This document shows positions 1-8,675 of a stretch of DNA of 64,000 bases, piece after piece. Below the pieces are notes generated by a model that saw only the letters and a list, made by a program, of their open reading frames with translations, ran no database searches and was not told the origin of the DNA. Within the stretch, counting starts at the first letter, position 1; each line of letters opens with the position of its first letter. The position numbers and the translations under genes are program-made. Origin of the DNA: Clostridia bacterium (lineage in GTDB: Bacteria; Bacillota; Clostridia; Christensenellales; Borkfalkiaceae); contig JAFQMD010000005.1 of assembly GCA_017396365.1 (NCBI GenBank), positions 40,416-104,415 of the forward strand, given 5' to 3'.

Positions 1-1
1 C

Positions 2-415
2 GTTGAATTTTTGGCTATTCAAAATCAAAACTCGGAAAATCACATGGCTTTTTCGTTTGGCGAGGAAGAATTTACGTTGGAATTTACCTTTCAATCGGCA
101 AGGTTTAAATACGGCAACGAAGAGGACTGTGCAATTCACGCGGAAAAGTTTTTAAATGAAAAACTTTGCGCCGTTGAAATATTTTTAAGTGGAAAACCAC
201 TTTTTGGCGGTTCGAGAGAGACAGAAAACTTAAATTTTAAATCGGTGGAAGATTTTGCTCTTTTCTATTCGGGTGGAAACGAACAAATTGCAACTAACTT
301 GTTAGGTTTTATGAAAAACGGAAACGTCAGCGTAAAAATTTTTAGTTGGAAAGGAACTTTTGACCGCGCGTTTGAAATTTCCGTTGACGGAGACACTTTG
401 TCAATAAAAGAATAA
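2..415 (+). CDS. hypothetical protein, 5' end probably outside window
   Basis: The reading frame is open to the left edge of the window, so the true start may lie upstream. An internal in-frame ATG at 44 and a TTG at 11 are the only visible starts, and neither has a clear ribosome binding site. The visible part is about 137 residues, soluble, rich in Phe, Glu and Lys, with no signal peptide, membrane segment or motif I recognise. It ends in TAA and is followed by a strong hairpin shared with the convergent BY-kinase gene. Function unknown. Confidence 0.6.
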   Translation, partial: VEFLAIQNQNSENHMAFSFGEEEFTLEFTFQSARFKYGNEEDCAIHAEKFLNEKLCAVEIFLSGKPLFGGSRETENLNFKSVEDFALFYSGGNEQIATNLLGFMKNGNVSVKIFSWKGTFDRAFEISVDGDTLSIKE

Positions 416-429
416 TTTTTTATAAAAAT

Positions 430-465
430 TTACGGCGAACGCATTTCATTGCGCTCGCCGTTTTC
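430..465. terminator. bidirectional terminator
   Basis: An inverted repeat ACGGCGA...TCGCCGT (about 432-461) is followed by TTTTCTCTT on the plus strand, between two convergent genes. It probably ends both. Confidence 0.7.
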
Positions 466-473
466 TCTTAAAA

Positions 474-1847
474 TTATTTGTTTTGATTGTCATTCTTCTT
501 TTTGTAGTAATAGTAGTTATAGTAGTGCTTTTTACTCTCACTCGTGCTGAAGTTAAATACCGTTCCTATAACGTTAGCGTCGCAAGATTCAAGTTCTCTT
601 ACCGTATAATCAAGGTCTCTTGCGCTAAGTTTATCGCTACCAACGACTAAAAGCGTTGCGTCTGTTACCGCCGAAATGTTGATATAATCGGAAAGGGCTC
701 TAACGGGCGCGCAGTCCAAAATTACGAAATCGTACTTAGTTTTTGCCTCGTCGATAATTGCTTTAAACTTTGGCGACGCGAAGAAAATCGTGTGGTTTGA
801 AATTCTATCACCGCAAGTAATAAGATCTACGTTCTCTGCGCCGGTAGGCTTAACGATTTCATCAAAGGTCTTTTCGCCTTTAAAGTAATCGGTAATACCA
901 ACGTGGCGATGTTGTTTAAATATTCTATGAATAGACGGCTTTGAAAAGTCGCAGTCGATAATAAGCGTCTTTCTTTGACTTTCGCCAAGCGCTTTTGCAA
1001 GGTTGGTAGAAACGGTAGTTTTACCTTCGCCAGAAATGGTAGATTGAATTTGGAATACCTTGTTGTTTTCGCCGTCGCTCATATAAATAAGCGTATCCGA
1101 AAGTTTACCAAGGTCAATATCAATGTAACTCGATTCTTTTTCGCCTTCGCCAAGGGGAAGAGCCTTAACTCCCGTCTTTTTCTTCTCAATAGTAACGAAG
1201 TTCTTTTTGCCCGTTACAGATTCAAGTCTTTCAACCGAAGAAACTCTATCCTTAATAAAATACATCAAAAGCGCGTACGTACACGCCGCCATGATCGATA
1301 CGAGAAACGCCAAAATTAAAATCTTGCTGTCGTCCGACGCGCCTGCGCTTTTAATCTTTAAACTCATCATCTTTATCGTGATGCTCGCAGGGAAATGCTC
1401 GCCACCGTCGGCAATGTCTTCACAAGCCTTGATAATGGCTTCGAGTTTTTGCTCGGACTTTTGTTGATTATAATCTCTATACTTTAATTTTATCAAAAGA
1501 CCGTCTTCAACGTAAGAAACGGTAAGCGCTGATGCGGATATTACGTTTCCTCCCATTCTGCTGTTGGCTCTGTCGATAATAGAGTCGTCTTTAATAAGGT
1601 CGGCAACGGTAACGAGATACATTTTTGAAAGTACCGTATCGTTGTATTGAGACGTTGACGAACCGGGGACAGCGTTTACGACAATAGTCGCCCTTGCTTC
1701 GTAATAGTCTTTGTTTATTCTGGTATAGACGACCCCTGCGCTTAAAATAAGCACGAAAATAATGAGTTCAACTAGCCAGTTTTTCTTAAGAACGTAAAAA
1801 AGTTCTTTAAACTCAAACGTTTTTTGATTTTTTGCGGTTTCTGCCAT
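474..1847 (-). CDS. Wzz-domain / BY-kinase fusion (polysaccharide co-polymerase with tyrosine kinase)
   Basis: This 457-residue protein joins an N-terminal chain-length-determinant (Wzz) region to a bacterial tyrosine kinase. A membrane segment lies at about residues 28-46 and a second at about 175-197; the extracytoplasmic stretch lies between them. The kinase half shows Walker A (SGEGKTT), Walker A' (LIIDCDF) and Walker B (FVILDCAP), and ends in a tyrosine cluster (HYYNYYYYKKK) typical of autophosphorylation tails. In Bacillota such proteins are often split into two (CapA/CapB, YwqC/YwqD); here they are fused as in Proteobacteria. ATG at 1847 is chosen over an in-frame TTG one codon earlier, because GGAG sits 6 bases upstream of the ATG. 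No capsule genes are adjacent. A low-molecular-weight phosphatase and an O-antigen ligase-like gene lie about 60 kb away. Confidence 0.88.
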   Translation of the reverse strand: MAETAKNQKTFEFKELFYVLKKNWLVELIIFVLILSAGVVYTRINKDYYEARATIVVNAVPGSSTSQYNDTVLSKMYLVTVADLIKDDSIIDRANSRMGGNVISASALTVSYVEDGLLIKLKYRDYNQQKSEQKLEAIIKACEDIADGGEHFPASITIKMMSLKIKSAGASDDSKILILAFLVSIMAACTYALLMYFIKDRVSSVERLESVTGKKNFVTIEKKKTGVKALPLGEGEKESSYIDIDLGKLSDTLIYMSDGENNKVFQIQSTISGEGKTTVSTNLAKALGESQRKTLIIDCDFSKPSIHRIFKQHRHVGITDYFKGEKTFDEIVKPTGAENVDLITCGDRISNHTIFFASPKFKAIIDEAKTKYDFVILDCAPVRALSDYINISAVTDATLLVVGSDKLSARDLDYTVRELESCDANVIGTVFNFSTSESKKHYYNYYYYKKKNDNQNK

Positions 1848-1897
1848 CAATTTCTCCTAAAAGAGTAAAATTACCCTTTTCAATGTAGTCAACTATT

Positions 1898-1926
1898 ATA
1901 TTAACATAATAATTATTTAAAGTCAA
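1898..1926 (-). promoter_or_regulatory. sigma-A type promoter of the BY-kinase gene
   Basis: On the minus strand TTGACT (1921-1926) and TAATAT (1898-1903) are separated by exactly 17 bases, about 50 bases upstream of the start codon. Confidence 0.6.
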
Positions 1927-1983
1927 CGCAAATTTCAGTTTTTTATTTTTTACACGGGTAAAGTTTATTAAAAATTAAAAATT

Positions 1984-2493
1984 TTATTTAAAAATCGGGG
2001 ACGACGGATTTTTTTCATTGACTTTTGTAAGGGCGTAATACACCGCTCCACCTATTAAATACACCGCAAGCGCTTGACCTGCGCCGATAATCGCAACTTG
2101 TAAAAAATACGAGAACCGTTCCGCTCCGCTAAGCCAGATAACGACGGGGATTAAAAAAGCGTTTACTAAAACTGGGGGAAGAGCGCCAAGCGCAAATCTC
2201 AAATGCTTGTTTTTGATAATTTTACCTATAAAATAGGTAAAAACCGCGGAAATCAGCGTTGCGAAAGAACCTATAGTAAGGTCGTAAACTGCAAGCCCGA
2301 AAAACGTGTTTGCCAAAAAACAGCCAACAAAAAGAGCCGGCACGGATTCGACGAAAAATAACGGAAGAACTGTGAGCGCTTCTGAAATTCTAAGTTGAAT
2401 CGGACCAAACGCAATCGCTTGAAGAAAATAAGTTAACACGAAATATACGCTTGCAATTATGCCTGCTCTGCAAATTTTTGAAGTTGATAACAA
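1984..2493 (-). CDS. queT: QueT family queuosine-precursor ECF transporter S component
   Basis: A 169-residue, very hydrophobic protein with about five to six membrane segments. It carries the RISEALTVLP signature that marks the QueT (DUF988) family, the substrate-binding subunit of energy-coupling-factor transporters for queuosine precursors. The start is TTG at 2493, supported by GAGG 9 bases upstream; no in-frame ATG lies near the N-terminus. A preQ1-I-like riboswitch covers the leader, which fits the function independently. The shared ECF ATPase and T subunits are not in this window. It is monocistronic, between the aro operon and the BY-kinase gene. Confidence 0.85.
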   Translation of the reverse strand: MLSTSKICRAGIIASVYFVLTYFLQAIAFGPIQLRISEALTVLPLFFVESVPALFVGCFLANTFFGLAVYDLTIGSFATLISAVFTYFIGKIIKNKHLRFALGALPPVLVNAFLIPVVIWLSGAERFSYFLQVAIIGAGQALAVYLIGGAVYYALTKVNEKNPSSPIFK

Positions 2494-2502
2494 TTTAGTT
2501 TA

Positions 2503-2542
2503 CCTCGGTTTTTTTATTGAAGTGTTTTCCGAAAACCTTCTA
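2503..2542 (-). promoter_or_regulatory. preQ1-I-like riboswitch of queT
   Basis: On the minus strand the leader reads AGAAG, a loop GTTTTCGGAAAACA, CTTC, then AATAAAAAAACCGAGG. GAAG and CTTC form P1. The loop CGG can pair with the CCG of the A-rich tail to close the pseudoknot. The tail overlaps the GAGG ribosome binding site, so ligand binding would block translation. The pattern ACAC-pyrimidines-AATAAAAAA matches the B. subtilis preQ1-I aptamer closely. The gene it controls is a queuosine-precursor transporter. Confidence 0.75.
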
Positions 2543-2547
2543 AAACA

Positions 2548-2576
2548 ATTTTACTACTTTTTGGTTTGTTTTGCAA
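2548..2576 (-). promoter_or_regulatory. promoter of queT
   Basis: TTGCAA (2571-2576) and TAAAAT (2548-2553) are 17 bases apart on the minus strand. The expected transcription start is at the first base of the riboswitch. Confidence 0.6.
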
Positions 2577-2579
2577 GCG

Positions 2580-3014
2580 TTAACACGCCGTTTTATCCTT
2601 AAAATACTGCAACGCTTCGCTATATCCGCCAAAACCTTTACCTGCTATAACCTTTTCGGCGTATAAACTTATAAAACTCTTATGCCTAAACTCTTCTCTT
2701 TGGTATATATCCGAAATGTGAACTTCTACCGTTGGAATACCCACAGCCTTTAACGCGTCGAGTATTGCAATACTCGTGTGAGTATAAGCGCCCGCATTTA
2801 TTATAATTCCGTCGTATTTGTCGTACGCCTTTTGAATTTTAGTACAAATTTCCCCTTCTGAATTAGACTGAAAATGAGTGACTTTAATATTTCTCTTTTT
2901 GCCTTCTAAAACGATAAATTTAACCAAAGATTTAAAATCTTTTTTTCCGTAAACTTCAGGCTCTCGTATGCCGACCATGTTTAAGTTTACACCGTTTATA
3001 ACTAATATTTTCAT
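2580..3014 (-). CDS. aroQ: type II 3-dehydroquinate dehydratase
   Basis: This 144-residue protein matches the short dodecameric type II dehydroquinase family (usual length about 145). It shows the N-terminal INGVNLNMVGIREPEVYG segment with the catalytic Tyr, the QSNSEGE motif, the INAGAYTHTS motif, and a VEVHISD segment with the catalytic His. It converts 3-dehydroquinate to 3-dehydroshikimate in the cytoplasm. It is the last gene of the aro operon. Its ATG overlaps the stop codon of aroEK by four bases (ATGA), so the two are translationally coupled. Confidence 0.95.
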   Translation of the reverse strand: MKILVINGVNLNMVGIREPEVYGKKDFKSLVKFIVLEGKKRNIKVTHFQSNSEGEICTKIQKAYDKYDGIIINAGAYTHTSIAILDALKAVGIPTVEVHISDIYQREEFRHKSFISLYAEKVIAGKGFGGYSEALQYFKDKTAC

Positions 3015-4213
3015 AACGAAAGTATCTCCTTAACCGTTTGCTCTATTTGTCCGTCGTTTGACACTTTTTTATCGCAAACGCTCTCATAAATAGGTTTTCT
3101 TTCTTCGAATAATCGACTTATAGCCCCGTTTTTTGATAAAGGTCTGTCGTCGTCAACAAGTTTTGAAAGGTCTCTTTCAAGGTAGATTAGAGCGCCGTTT
3201 TTCTTAAGATGAACAACGTTTTCTTCCCTTAAAACCGCTCCGCCACCCGTAGCGATTATAACGCCCGTTTTTTCGCTTGCCTTTTTTACGGCAAGGCTTT
3301 CCTTTTGTCTAAAGACTTCTTCGCCTAAGTTTTCAATTATCCAAGACGGCTTTTTACCTTCTTGAATAAATATTAGTTCGTCGGTATCTATTACTTTTCT
3401 TCCCGTAATTTTTGAAAGTTCGCTAGCTACCGTAGTCTTTCCGCTAGACGGCATACCGATTAAAACTATATTTCTTTTTTCTTCTAAAACTTCTTTTAAC
3501 AGTTCTTCGTAACGGTTTTTTTCAATTTCCTTTCCAAGCCAAATCTCTTCGGCTTTAAGTCCTTGAGAAATAAGCATAGGTAGTCCGCCCGAACACTTTA
3601 TACCCATCTTTTCTGCTTGCAAAACAAGTTTTGTTCTTATGGGGTTGTAAACGCAGTCGAAAACCCCTTCGATTTTTTTAAATTTTTCAAGGTCAACGGG
3701 TGTTTGGTCTTCGTTTGGAAACATGCCCACGGGAGTCGTGTTTATTATCACGTCAACCCTTTGTTTGTAACAATTTTGGTAATTTACTTTTCCTTGTCTT
3801 GAAACGAAAACCACCTTTTTTGCCTTGGCTCTTTGACAAACCGCCTTTGCAGTAAGCGACGTTCCACCCGTTCCTAAAATCATTACGTTTTTATTGAAAA
3901 GGTCGATTTTAGCCCTTTTCAGCGCGTATTCCATGCCAAAAACGTCGGTGTTATAGCCGTAAAGCACACTTCCTTTTTTTACGACGGTATTTACCGCGCC
4001 TATATCAAAAGCGGTGGCGTCAACGTTGTCTAAAAACGCAATTATATCTTTTTTGTAGGGAATAGTAACGTTAAAACCGTCGTATCCACGACTTAAAAAC
4101 TCAGTAATTCCACCTTGTTTAACTTCAACTAAAGAATAGTCGAGCCCTTGTTTTTCGTGGATGATTTTTGAATAACTATGCCCTAATTTTTCACCTATAA
4201 GACAAAATTTCAT
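3011..4213 (-). CDS. aroE-aroK: shikimate dehydrogenase - shikimate kinase fusion (AroE-AroK)
   Basis: A 400-residue fusion. Residues about 1-245 are shikimate dehydrogenase: GHSYSKIIH substrate motif, NVTIPYK with the catalytic Lys, and the GTGGTSLTA nucleotide-binding loop. Residues about 250-400 are shikimate kinase: P-loop GMPSSGKTT, DTD, and a GGGAV motif for shikimate binding. The protein therefore performs two successive steps, dehydroshikimate to shikimate to shikimate 3-phosphate. The two activities are usually on separate chains in bacteria, although fusions of shikimate enzymes recur. The start overlaps the pheA stop by one base. One copy of the interspersed ATAATCGACTTATAG motif lies inside the kinase part (3109-3133) and encodes ordinary sequence there. 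Confidence 0.93.
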   Translation of the reverse strand: MKFCLIGEKLGHSYSKIIHEKQGLDYSLVEVKQGGITEFLSRGYDGFNVTIPYKKDIIAFLDNVDATAFDIGAVNTVVKKGSVLYGYNTDVFGMEYALKRAKIDLFNKNVMILGTGGTSLTAKAVCQRAKAKKVVFVSRQGKVNYQNCYKQRVDVIINTTPVGMFPNEDQTPVDLEKFKKIEGVFDCVYNPIRTKLVLQAEKMGIKCSGGLPMLISQGLKAEEIWLGKEIEKNRYEELLKEVLEEKRNIVLIGMPSSGKTTVASELSKITGRKVIDTDELIFIQEGKKPSWIIENLGEEVFRQKESLAVKKASEKTGVIIATGGGAVLREENVVHLKKNGALIYLERDLSKLVDDDRPLSKNGAISRLFEERKPIYESVCDKKVSNDGQIEQTVKEILSL

Positions 4214-5355
4214 TATATAATCTCTTTATAACTTCCTAAAAATACGAATTTGTCCGAACTGTTGTCGAGTTCGCCCAAAAGATTTAAAACGTCGTCCGAT
4301 TCTATATCCCCTTCAAAGTCAAAGTAAAACATAAATTCAAATTGACTGTTTGCAATAGGTCTTGATTCAAGTTTCGTAAGGTTTAGCCCCAAAGTCGAAA
4401 AGCGACTGAGCATTCTATTTAAACTGCCCGACTTGTTCGCAAGAGACGTCATAACGCTAATTTTATCCGCGCCTTTAAACAATTTGAGATTTTTTGAAAT
4501 GCAAATAAATCTCGTAAAATTGTTGCCGTTGTCTTGCATTGCGCGCTCTAAAACGCAAAGGTTGTAAATATCGGCGCAATCGCTCGAACAAATCGCGCCT
4601 ATCGAATAATCGTCCGATTCGGCAACCATTTTCGCGGCGACCGCAGTATTTTCAACGGCAATTGCCTTAACCCCCATATTTTTAAGATGCTCGGCGCATT
4701 GCGAAAGGGCTTGCTCGTGAGAATAAACCGTCTTAATTTGACTTATATCCGCGCCTTTTTTTACGCAAAGAGCGTGGCTAATTTGCACTCTTACGCTCTT
4801 AACTATATAAAATTTATACTTTTTCATAAGGTCGTAAACCTGCGAAACTGAACCTGCGTTACTGTTTTCAATAGGGAGAACTCCGTATTCGCAAAGACCT
4901 TTGTCAACCGCCGAAAAAACCCCTTCGAACGTTTTAAAATAAGTAACGTCGTTAATATCGAAAATTTTATCGGTTGCAACTCCGCTATACGCTCCGCTCA
5001 CGCCTTGACAAGCAACGGTAGCCGAAACGGGAAATTCCTCTCTCTTTTCGGCAATCATTTTTCTAAGCGATTCAACGGTTTCAGAGTGGGTTTTTACAAA
5101 TTTACCCTGATAGTTTTTACTTTGAAAAAACACGGTATCGTAAAGATTTTTGATATATCTTTTCATATCGTCTTCTTTATCCGCAGTAATTCTATTGATA
5201 ATTGCCTTTTCCCTTTCGGAAACGTTGACTGCCGAGCCTTGCTCGGCTTTTTTTATACCTATCTCTTTGCAAAGAGCCATTCTCTTTACGTATAAATCGG
5301 CAATTTCGTCGTCAATTTTATCTATATCTTTTCTAATATCGTCCATCGTTTTCAT
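4213..5355 (-). CDS. pheA: bifunctional chorismate mutase / prephenate dehydratase (P-protein)
   Basis: A 380-residue P-protein. Residues about 1-90 are an AroQ-type chorismate mutase helix bundle (IRKDIDKIDDEIADLYVKRM...). They are followed by the prephenate dehydratase domain (GVSGAYSGVATDK, VLPIENSNAGSV, NFTRFICIS) and a C-terminal ACT domain (LANKSGSLNRMLSRF, LTKLESRP), the usual site of Phe feedback inhibition. It converts chorismate to phenylpyruvate. ATG at 5355 is preferred over the upstream in-frame alternative because AAAGGAG lies 8 bases before it. It overlaps the aroC stop by four bases. It is the only chorismate mutase seen in the operon, so it also supplies prephenate to TyrA. 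Confidence 0.94.
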   Translation of the reverse strand: MKTMDDIRKDIDKIDDEIADLYVKRMALCKEIGIKKAEQGSAVNVSEREKAIINRITADKEDDMKRYIKNLYDTVFFQSKNYQGKFVKTHSETVESLRKMIAEKREEFPVSATVACQGVSGAYSGVATDKIFDINDVTYFKTFEGVFSAVDKGLCEYGVLPIENSNAGSVSQVYDLMKKYKFYIVKSVRVQISHALCVKKGADISQIKTVYSHEQALSQCAEHLKNMGVKAIAVENTAVAAKMVAESDDYSIGAICSSDCADIYNLCVLERAMQDNGNNFTRFICISKNLKLFKGADKISVMTSLANKSGSLNRMLSRFSTLGLNLTKLESRPIANSQFEFMFYFDFEGDIESDDVLNLLGELDNSSDKFVFLGSYKEII

Positions 5356-6425
5356 TGTTCTTTCTCCTTTAAAATGCAGTCGAGTAAGGCTATCGCAACG
5401 GCGCACTCAACTACTGGAACTGCCCTAACCGCCACGCAAGAGTCGTGCCTACCTTTAATTTTTATGCTTACGTTTTGCATAGTTTCAAGGTCAACCGTGT
5501 ATTGCTCTTTTGATATCGAAGGAGTCGGTCTAAACGCAACTCGCATAGTTATAGGATTACCGTTGGTTATTCCGCCGTTTATTCCGCCGGCGCTGTTTTT
5601 TACTATCTTTATTTCACCGTTTTCAATTCTTATCGGGTCGTTTGCAACCGAACCAAACGCCTTCGAAATGTCAAAACCGTCCCCAAACTCAACCCCTTTA
5701 ACTGCGGGGATTGAATAGACGAGATTAGAAATTTTACCTTCTAAACCCTCAAATAAACTTCCGCCGACGCCGTTAGGAACACCAAACGCCACGCACTCTA
5801 CTACTCCCCCGACCGAATCGCCTGCCGATAAAACGCTACTTATTTCGTCTATCATTTCTCGACTGTTAGATAAAGACGGAAAATCGCCGTGACAAGATTT
5901 TATTTCTTCGATTTCTATCTCGTCGGTTTTATACGATTTACCGTTTACTTTTCCCACCGACGATAAGTAAGCCAAAATTTCGACGCCGTATTTTTGATAA
6001 AGGTATTGCTTTGCTATCGCTCCTACTGCGCAGAGCGGAGCGGTAAGTCTTGCAGAAAACTCACCCCCGCCACGATAGTCTTTTTCGCCGTTTTTTAAGT
6101 ATCTTACAAGGTCTGCGTGAGACGGTCTTGGACGGGCGTAAAGTTCGTTGTAGTCGCTACTTTTTACGTCTTTATTGTATATTACAACTTCAAAATCCCC
6201 ATCTATAACACCATTATCAACGCCTTTTTCAAAAATCGGCTCGTCGGGCTCGTTTCTTTTCGTTGAGAAAACGGCGTTTTTAGGACATCTTCTTTTAAGA
6301 ACGCTATTAAGATTTTCTTCGTCGATTTTTATCTTTGGAAACCCACTTACTTTTGCGCCTATTTTTTCAGCGTGAGAAGTTCCGTATATTTCAATATTTA
6401 ATTTTTCACCTTTAAATACCGACAT
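5352..6425 (-). CDS. aroC: chorismate synthase
   Basis: 357 residues, normal for the family. Signatures include GTSHAEKIGA near the N-terminus, RPRPSHAD, GGGEFSARLTAPL, GGINGGITNGNPITMRVAFRPTPSI and the C-terminal GRHDSCVAVRAVPVVE block, which together form the FMN and EPSP site. It makes chorismate from EPSP. The start codon lies inside the 3' end of aroA (14-base overlap), and its stop overlaps pheA. Confidence 0.96.
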   Translation of the reverse strand: MSVFKGEKLNIEIYGTSHAEKIGAKVSGFPKIKIDEENLNSVLKRRCPKNAVFSTKRNEPDEPIFEKGVDNGVIDGDFEVVIYNKDVKSSDYNELYARPRPSHADLVRYLKNGEKDYRGGGEFSARLTAPLCAVGAIAKQYLYQKYGVEILAYLSSVGKVNGKSYKTDEIEIEEIKSCHGDFPSLSNSREMIDEISSVLSAGDSVGGVVECVAFGVPNGVGGSLFEGLEGKISNLVYSIPAVKGVEFGDGFDISKAFGSVANDPIRIENGEIKIVKNSAGGINGGITNGNPITMRVAFRPTPSISKEQYTVDLETMQNVSIKIKGRHDSCVAVRAVPVVECAVAIALLDCILKEKEQ

Positions 6426-7656
6426 CGGCTTTTCCCCCTAATAGATTGTAATCTCTAAAAAATTCCGGATAAGATTTATCAATGGCGCGACTTCCTAAAA
6501 TCGTACTTTCTCCACTTGCTATACTCGCAATAACCGCCGACGACATAACTATTCTGTGGTCGTTTGCGCCGTCGAAAATTCCACCTTTAATTTTAGAACC
6601 GACTATAATCATCTTACCGTCTTTTTCGTATGCGGTAACCCCTGCCGATTTAAGCATATTCAAAGTGGTTTTTACTCTATCGCTCTCTTTGATTTTTAAT
6701 CTTTGAATACCCGTGAAAATACTTTCGCCTTGCGCGCATGCGCTAAGCACGGCGCACACGGGCGCAAGGTCGGGTATATTTTCAAAATCTTGACAAAATG
6801 CTTTCATTTCGCCTTTCGTAACCGTTACGCAATCGCCGTCTATTTGAACTTTCGCTCCGAATTTTTTTAAAACGTTTAATATCTCTTTATCGCCTTGCTT
6901 TGAATTTTCGTCAAGCCCTAAAACGCTGACTTTTCCGCCTATTGCGCCGAGCGCGAGCGGAAACGCAGAGCCCGACCAGTCGCCCTCAACGGTAAGGGTT
7001 TTTGGAGATTTAAACTCTTGATTTCCTTTAATAATGATGCTATTGCCCGACTTTTCGTATTTTATTGAAAATTTATCAAGCGCCGAAAGAGTTATTTCAA
7101 TATAGTCTTTACTAACGATTTCGCCTTGTAAAACTATTTGACTGTCGCCGTTTAAAAGTGGCAACGCAAACAAAAGTCCGGTAACGTACTGCGAACTTAC
7201 CGACGCGTCTATTACAAACTTTCCGCTTTCAAGTCGTCCGCTAAATTTCCATCCGTCAACCGTAACTCCGTGACGAGAGAGTTCATCCGTTAAGACCTTG
7301 CTTGGACGAGAAAGGAGTTTTTGACTGCCCGTAAAAGTGGAATTTACTCCTAGCGCGCAAGCGACGGGCATTAAAAAACGCAAGGTAGAGCCACTTTCGT
7401 TGCAGTTAAGAATAGGGCTATTATTCGCCCTTTCAATTCCGTAAACCGTTGCGTTTCCGCCCTTAAAAATCACCTTTGCCCCAAGCGAGTTTAAACAAGA
7501 GCAAGTCGCTATGACGTCGGCTGAACTACCGACGTTTTTTATCTCGGTTTTCCCCTTTGCCAGCGCCGAACAAATCAAAAGCCTATGCGCTACCGATTTT
7601 GACGGCGGAGCAACTATTTGCCCACTTGGCGAAAAGGGTTTTAAATTTACTTTCAT
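6412..7656 (-). CDS. aroA: 5-enolpyruvylshikimate-3-phosphate synthase
   Basis: A 414-residue EPSP synthase. The N-terminal PPSKSVAHRLLICSALAKG block binds shikimate 3-phosphate. NESGSTLRFLMPVA, GSQKLLSRPSKVL, the IPDLAPVCAVL segment and the C-terminal GANDHRIVMS block are all present. It adds enolpyruvate from PEP to shikimate 3-phosphate. It sits between aroB and aroC and overlaps both genes slightly, in keeping with one polycistronic message. I did not classify its glyphosate-sensitivity type. Confidence 0.96.
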   Translation of the reverse strand: MKVNLKPFSPSGQIVAPPSKSVAHRLLICSALAKGKTEIKNVGSSADVIATCSCLNSLGAKVIFKGGNATVYGIERANNSPILNCNESGSTLRFLMPVACALGVNSTFTGSQKLLSRPSKVLTDELSRHGVTVDGWKFSGRLESGKFVIDASVSSQYVTGLLFALPLLNGDSQIVLQGEIVSKDYIEITLSALDKFSIKYEKSGNSIIIKGNQEFKSPKTLTVEGDWSGSAFPLALGAIGGKVSVLGLDENSKQGDKEILNVLKKFGAKVQIDGDCVTVTKGEMKAFCQDFENIPDLAPVCAVLSACAQGESIFTGIQRLKIKESDRVKTTLNMLKSAGVTAYEKDGKMIIVGSKIKGGIFDGANDHRIVMSSAVIASIASGESTILGSRAIDKSYPEFFRDYNLLGGKADVGI

Positions 7657-8675
7657 TAAAAAAGTTCCTTTACTTTGTCAAACGGAAGTTTTACCACTTC
7701 AACGTTTGCTATATCTTTAATCAAAACCAGACTTATCGCGTCCGTTTCTGCCTTTTTATCAACGGTTATTTTTTCTAAAATTCGTTCGGAAGAAAATTCT
7801 ATATCCAAATCGAACGGGTAACAATTCAAAAGAGCGAGCATTTCGTCTTTTTTCTCGTCGCTAAACCCGTAGTATTTTTGCGACACTTCAATGATTTTTG
7901 CAATCCCCTTTGCTACGCAAAGTCCGTGCGAATAAGCGTACGCCGACAGACTTTCAACTGCGTGCCCAACGGTGTGTCCAAGGTTGAGTTTTGCCCTTTC
8001 TCCCCTGTCAAATTCGTCCGTTTCAACTACTTTTTTCTTGATTTCCAAACTCTTTACAACTATTTCTTCTCTATCGCCTTTTTTGATATCTTCGCAAGTT
8101 ATCGAACAATCTAAAAAGGCGTATTTAACGATTTCGCCCATACCACACTCTATCTCGCGTTTTGGCAAACTGTCAAACGAAGATAGCGAAACGTAAACTA
8201 AACTCGGAGCGTAAAACGCTCCTACCAAATTTTTCCCTTGTGGAAGATTTACGGCAGTTTTTCCACCGATTGAAGAATCCACGCACGAAAGCAGGGTCGT
8301 CGGGCAAGACATATATTTAATTCCACGCATATAAGACGACGCGACAAAACCGCATAAATCGCCTATTACCCCACCGCCAACTGCAAGTATTGCGTCTGCG
8401 CGTGTAAATTTATTCTCTGCCAAAAAACATAGCAGTTTTTCAAAACTTTGCAAACTCTTGCTTTCTTCTCCAGCAGGGAAAACTATTTCACACGATTTGA
8501 AATTTTCAAGTTGTTTATTTATTTCTTTTGAAAAAAGCGCGTGCGTATTTTGGTCGTAAACTACGGCAATTTTACCCGAAAAAATTTCCCCAATCCTATT
8601 AGAAAGGTTGGAAAAATCGTTTTCGATTACTACTAAATACTCGTTTTTTTGCGCTTTTACCGATATCGTTCTCAT
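7656..8675 (-). CDS. aroB: 3-dehydroquinate synthase
   Basis: 339 residues. The NAD-binding GGGVIGDLCGFVASSYMRG motif, PTTLLSCVDSSIGGKTAVN, and metal ligands in the ECGMGEIVKYA and NLGHTVGHAVE motifs are all present. It cyclises DAHP to 3-dehydroquinate, the second step of the pathway. Its start overlaps the tyrA stop by four bases and its stop abuts aroA. Confidence 0.96.
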   Translation of the reverse strand: MRTISVKAQKNEYLVVIENDFSNLSNRIGEIFSGKIAVVYDQNTHALFSKEINKQLENFKSCEIVFPAGEESKSLQSFEKLLCFLAENKFTRADAILAVGGGVIGDLCGFVASSYMRGIKYMSCPTTLLSCVDSSIGGKTAVNLPQGKNLVGAFYAPSLVYVSLSSFDSLPKREIECGMGEIVKYAFLDCSITCEDIKKGDREEIVVKSLEIKKKVVETDEFDRGERAKLNLGHTVGHAVESLSAYAYSHGLCVAKGIAKIIEVSQKYYGFSDEKKDEMLALLNCYPFDLDIEFSSERILEKITVDKKAETDAISLVLIKDIANVEVVKLPFDKVKELF

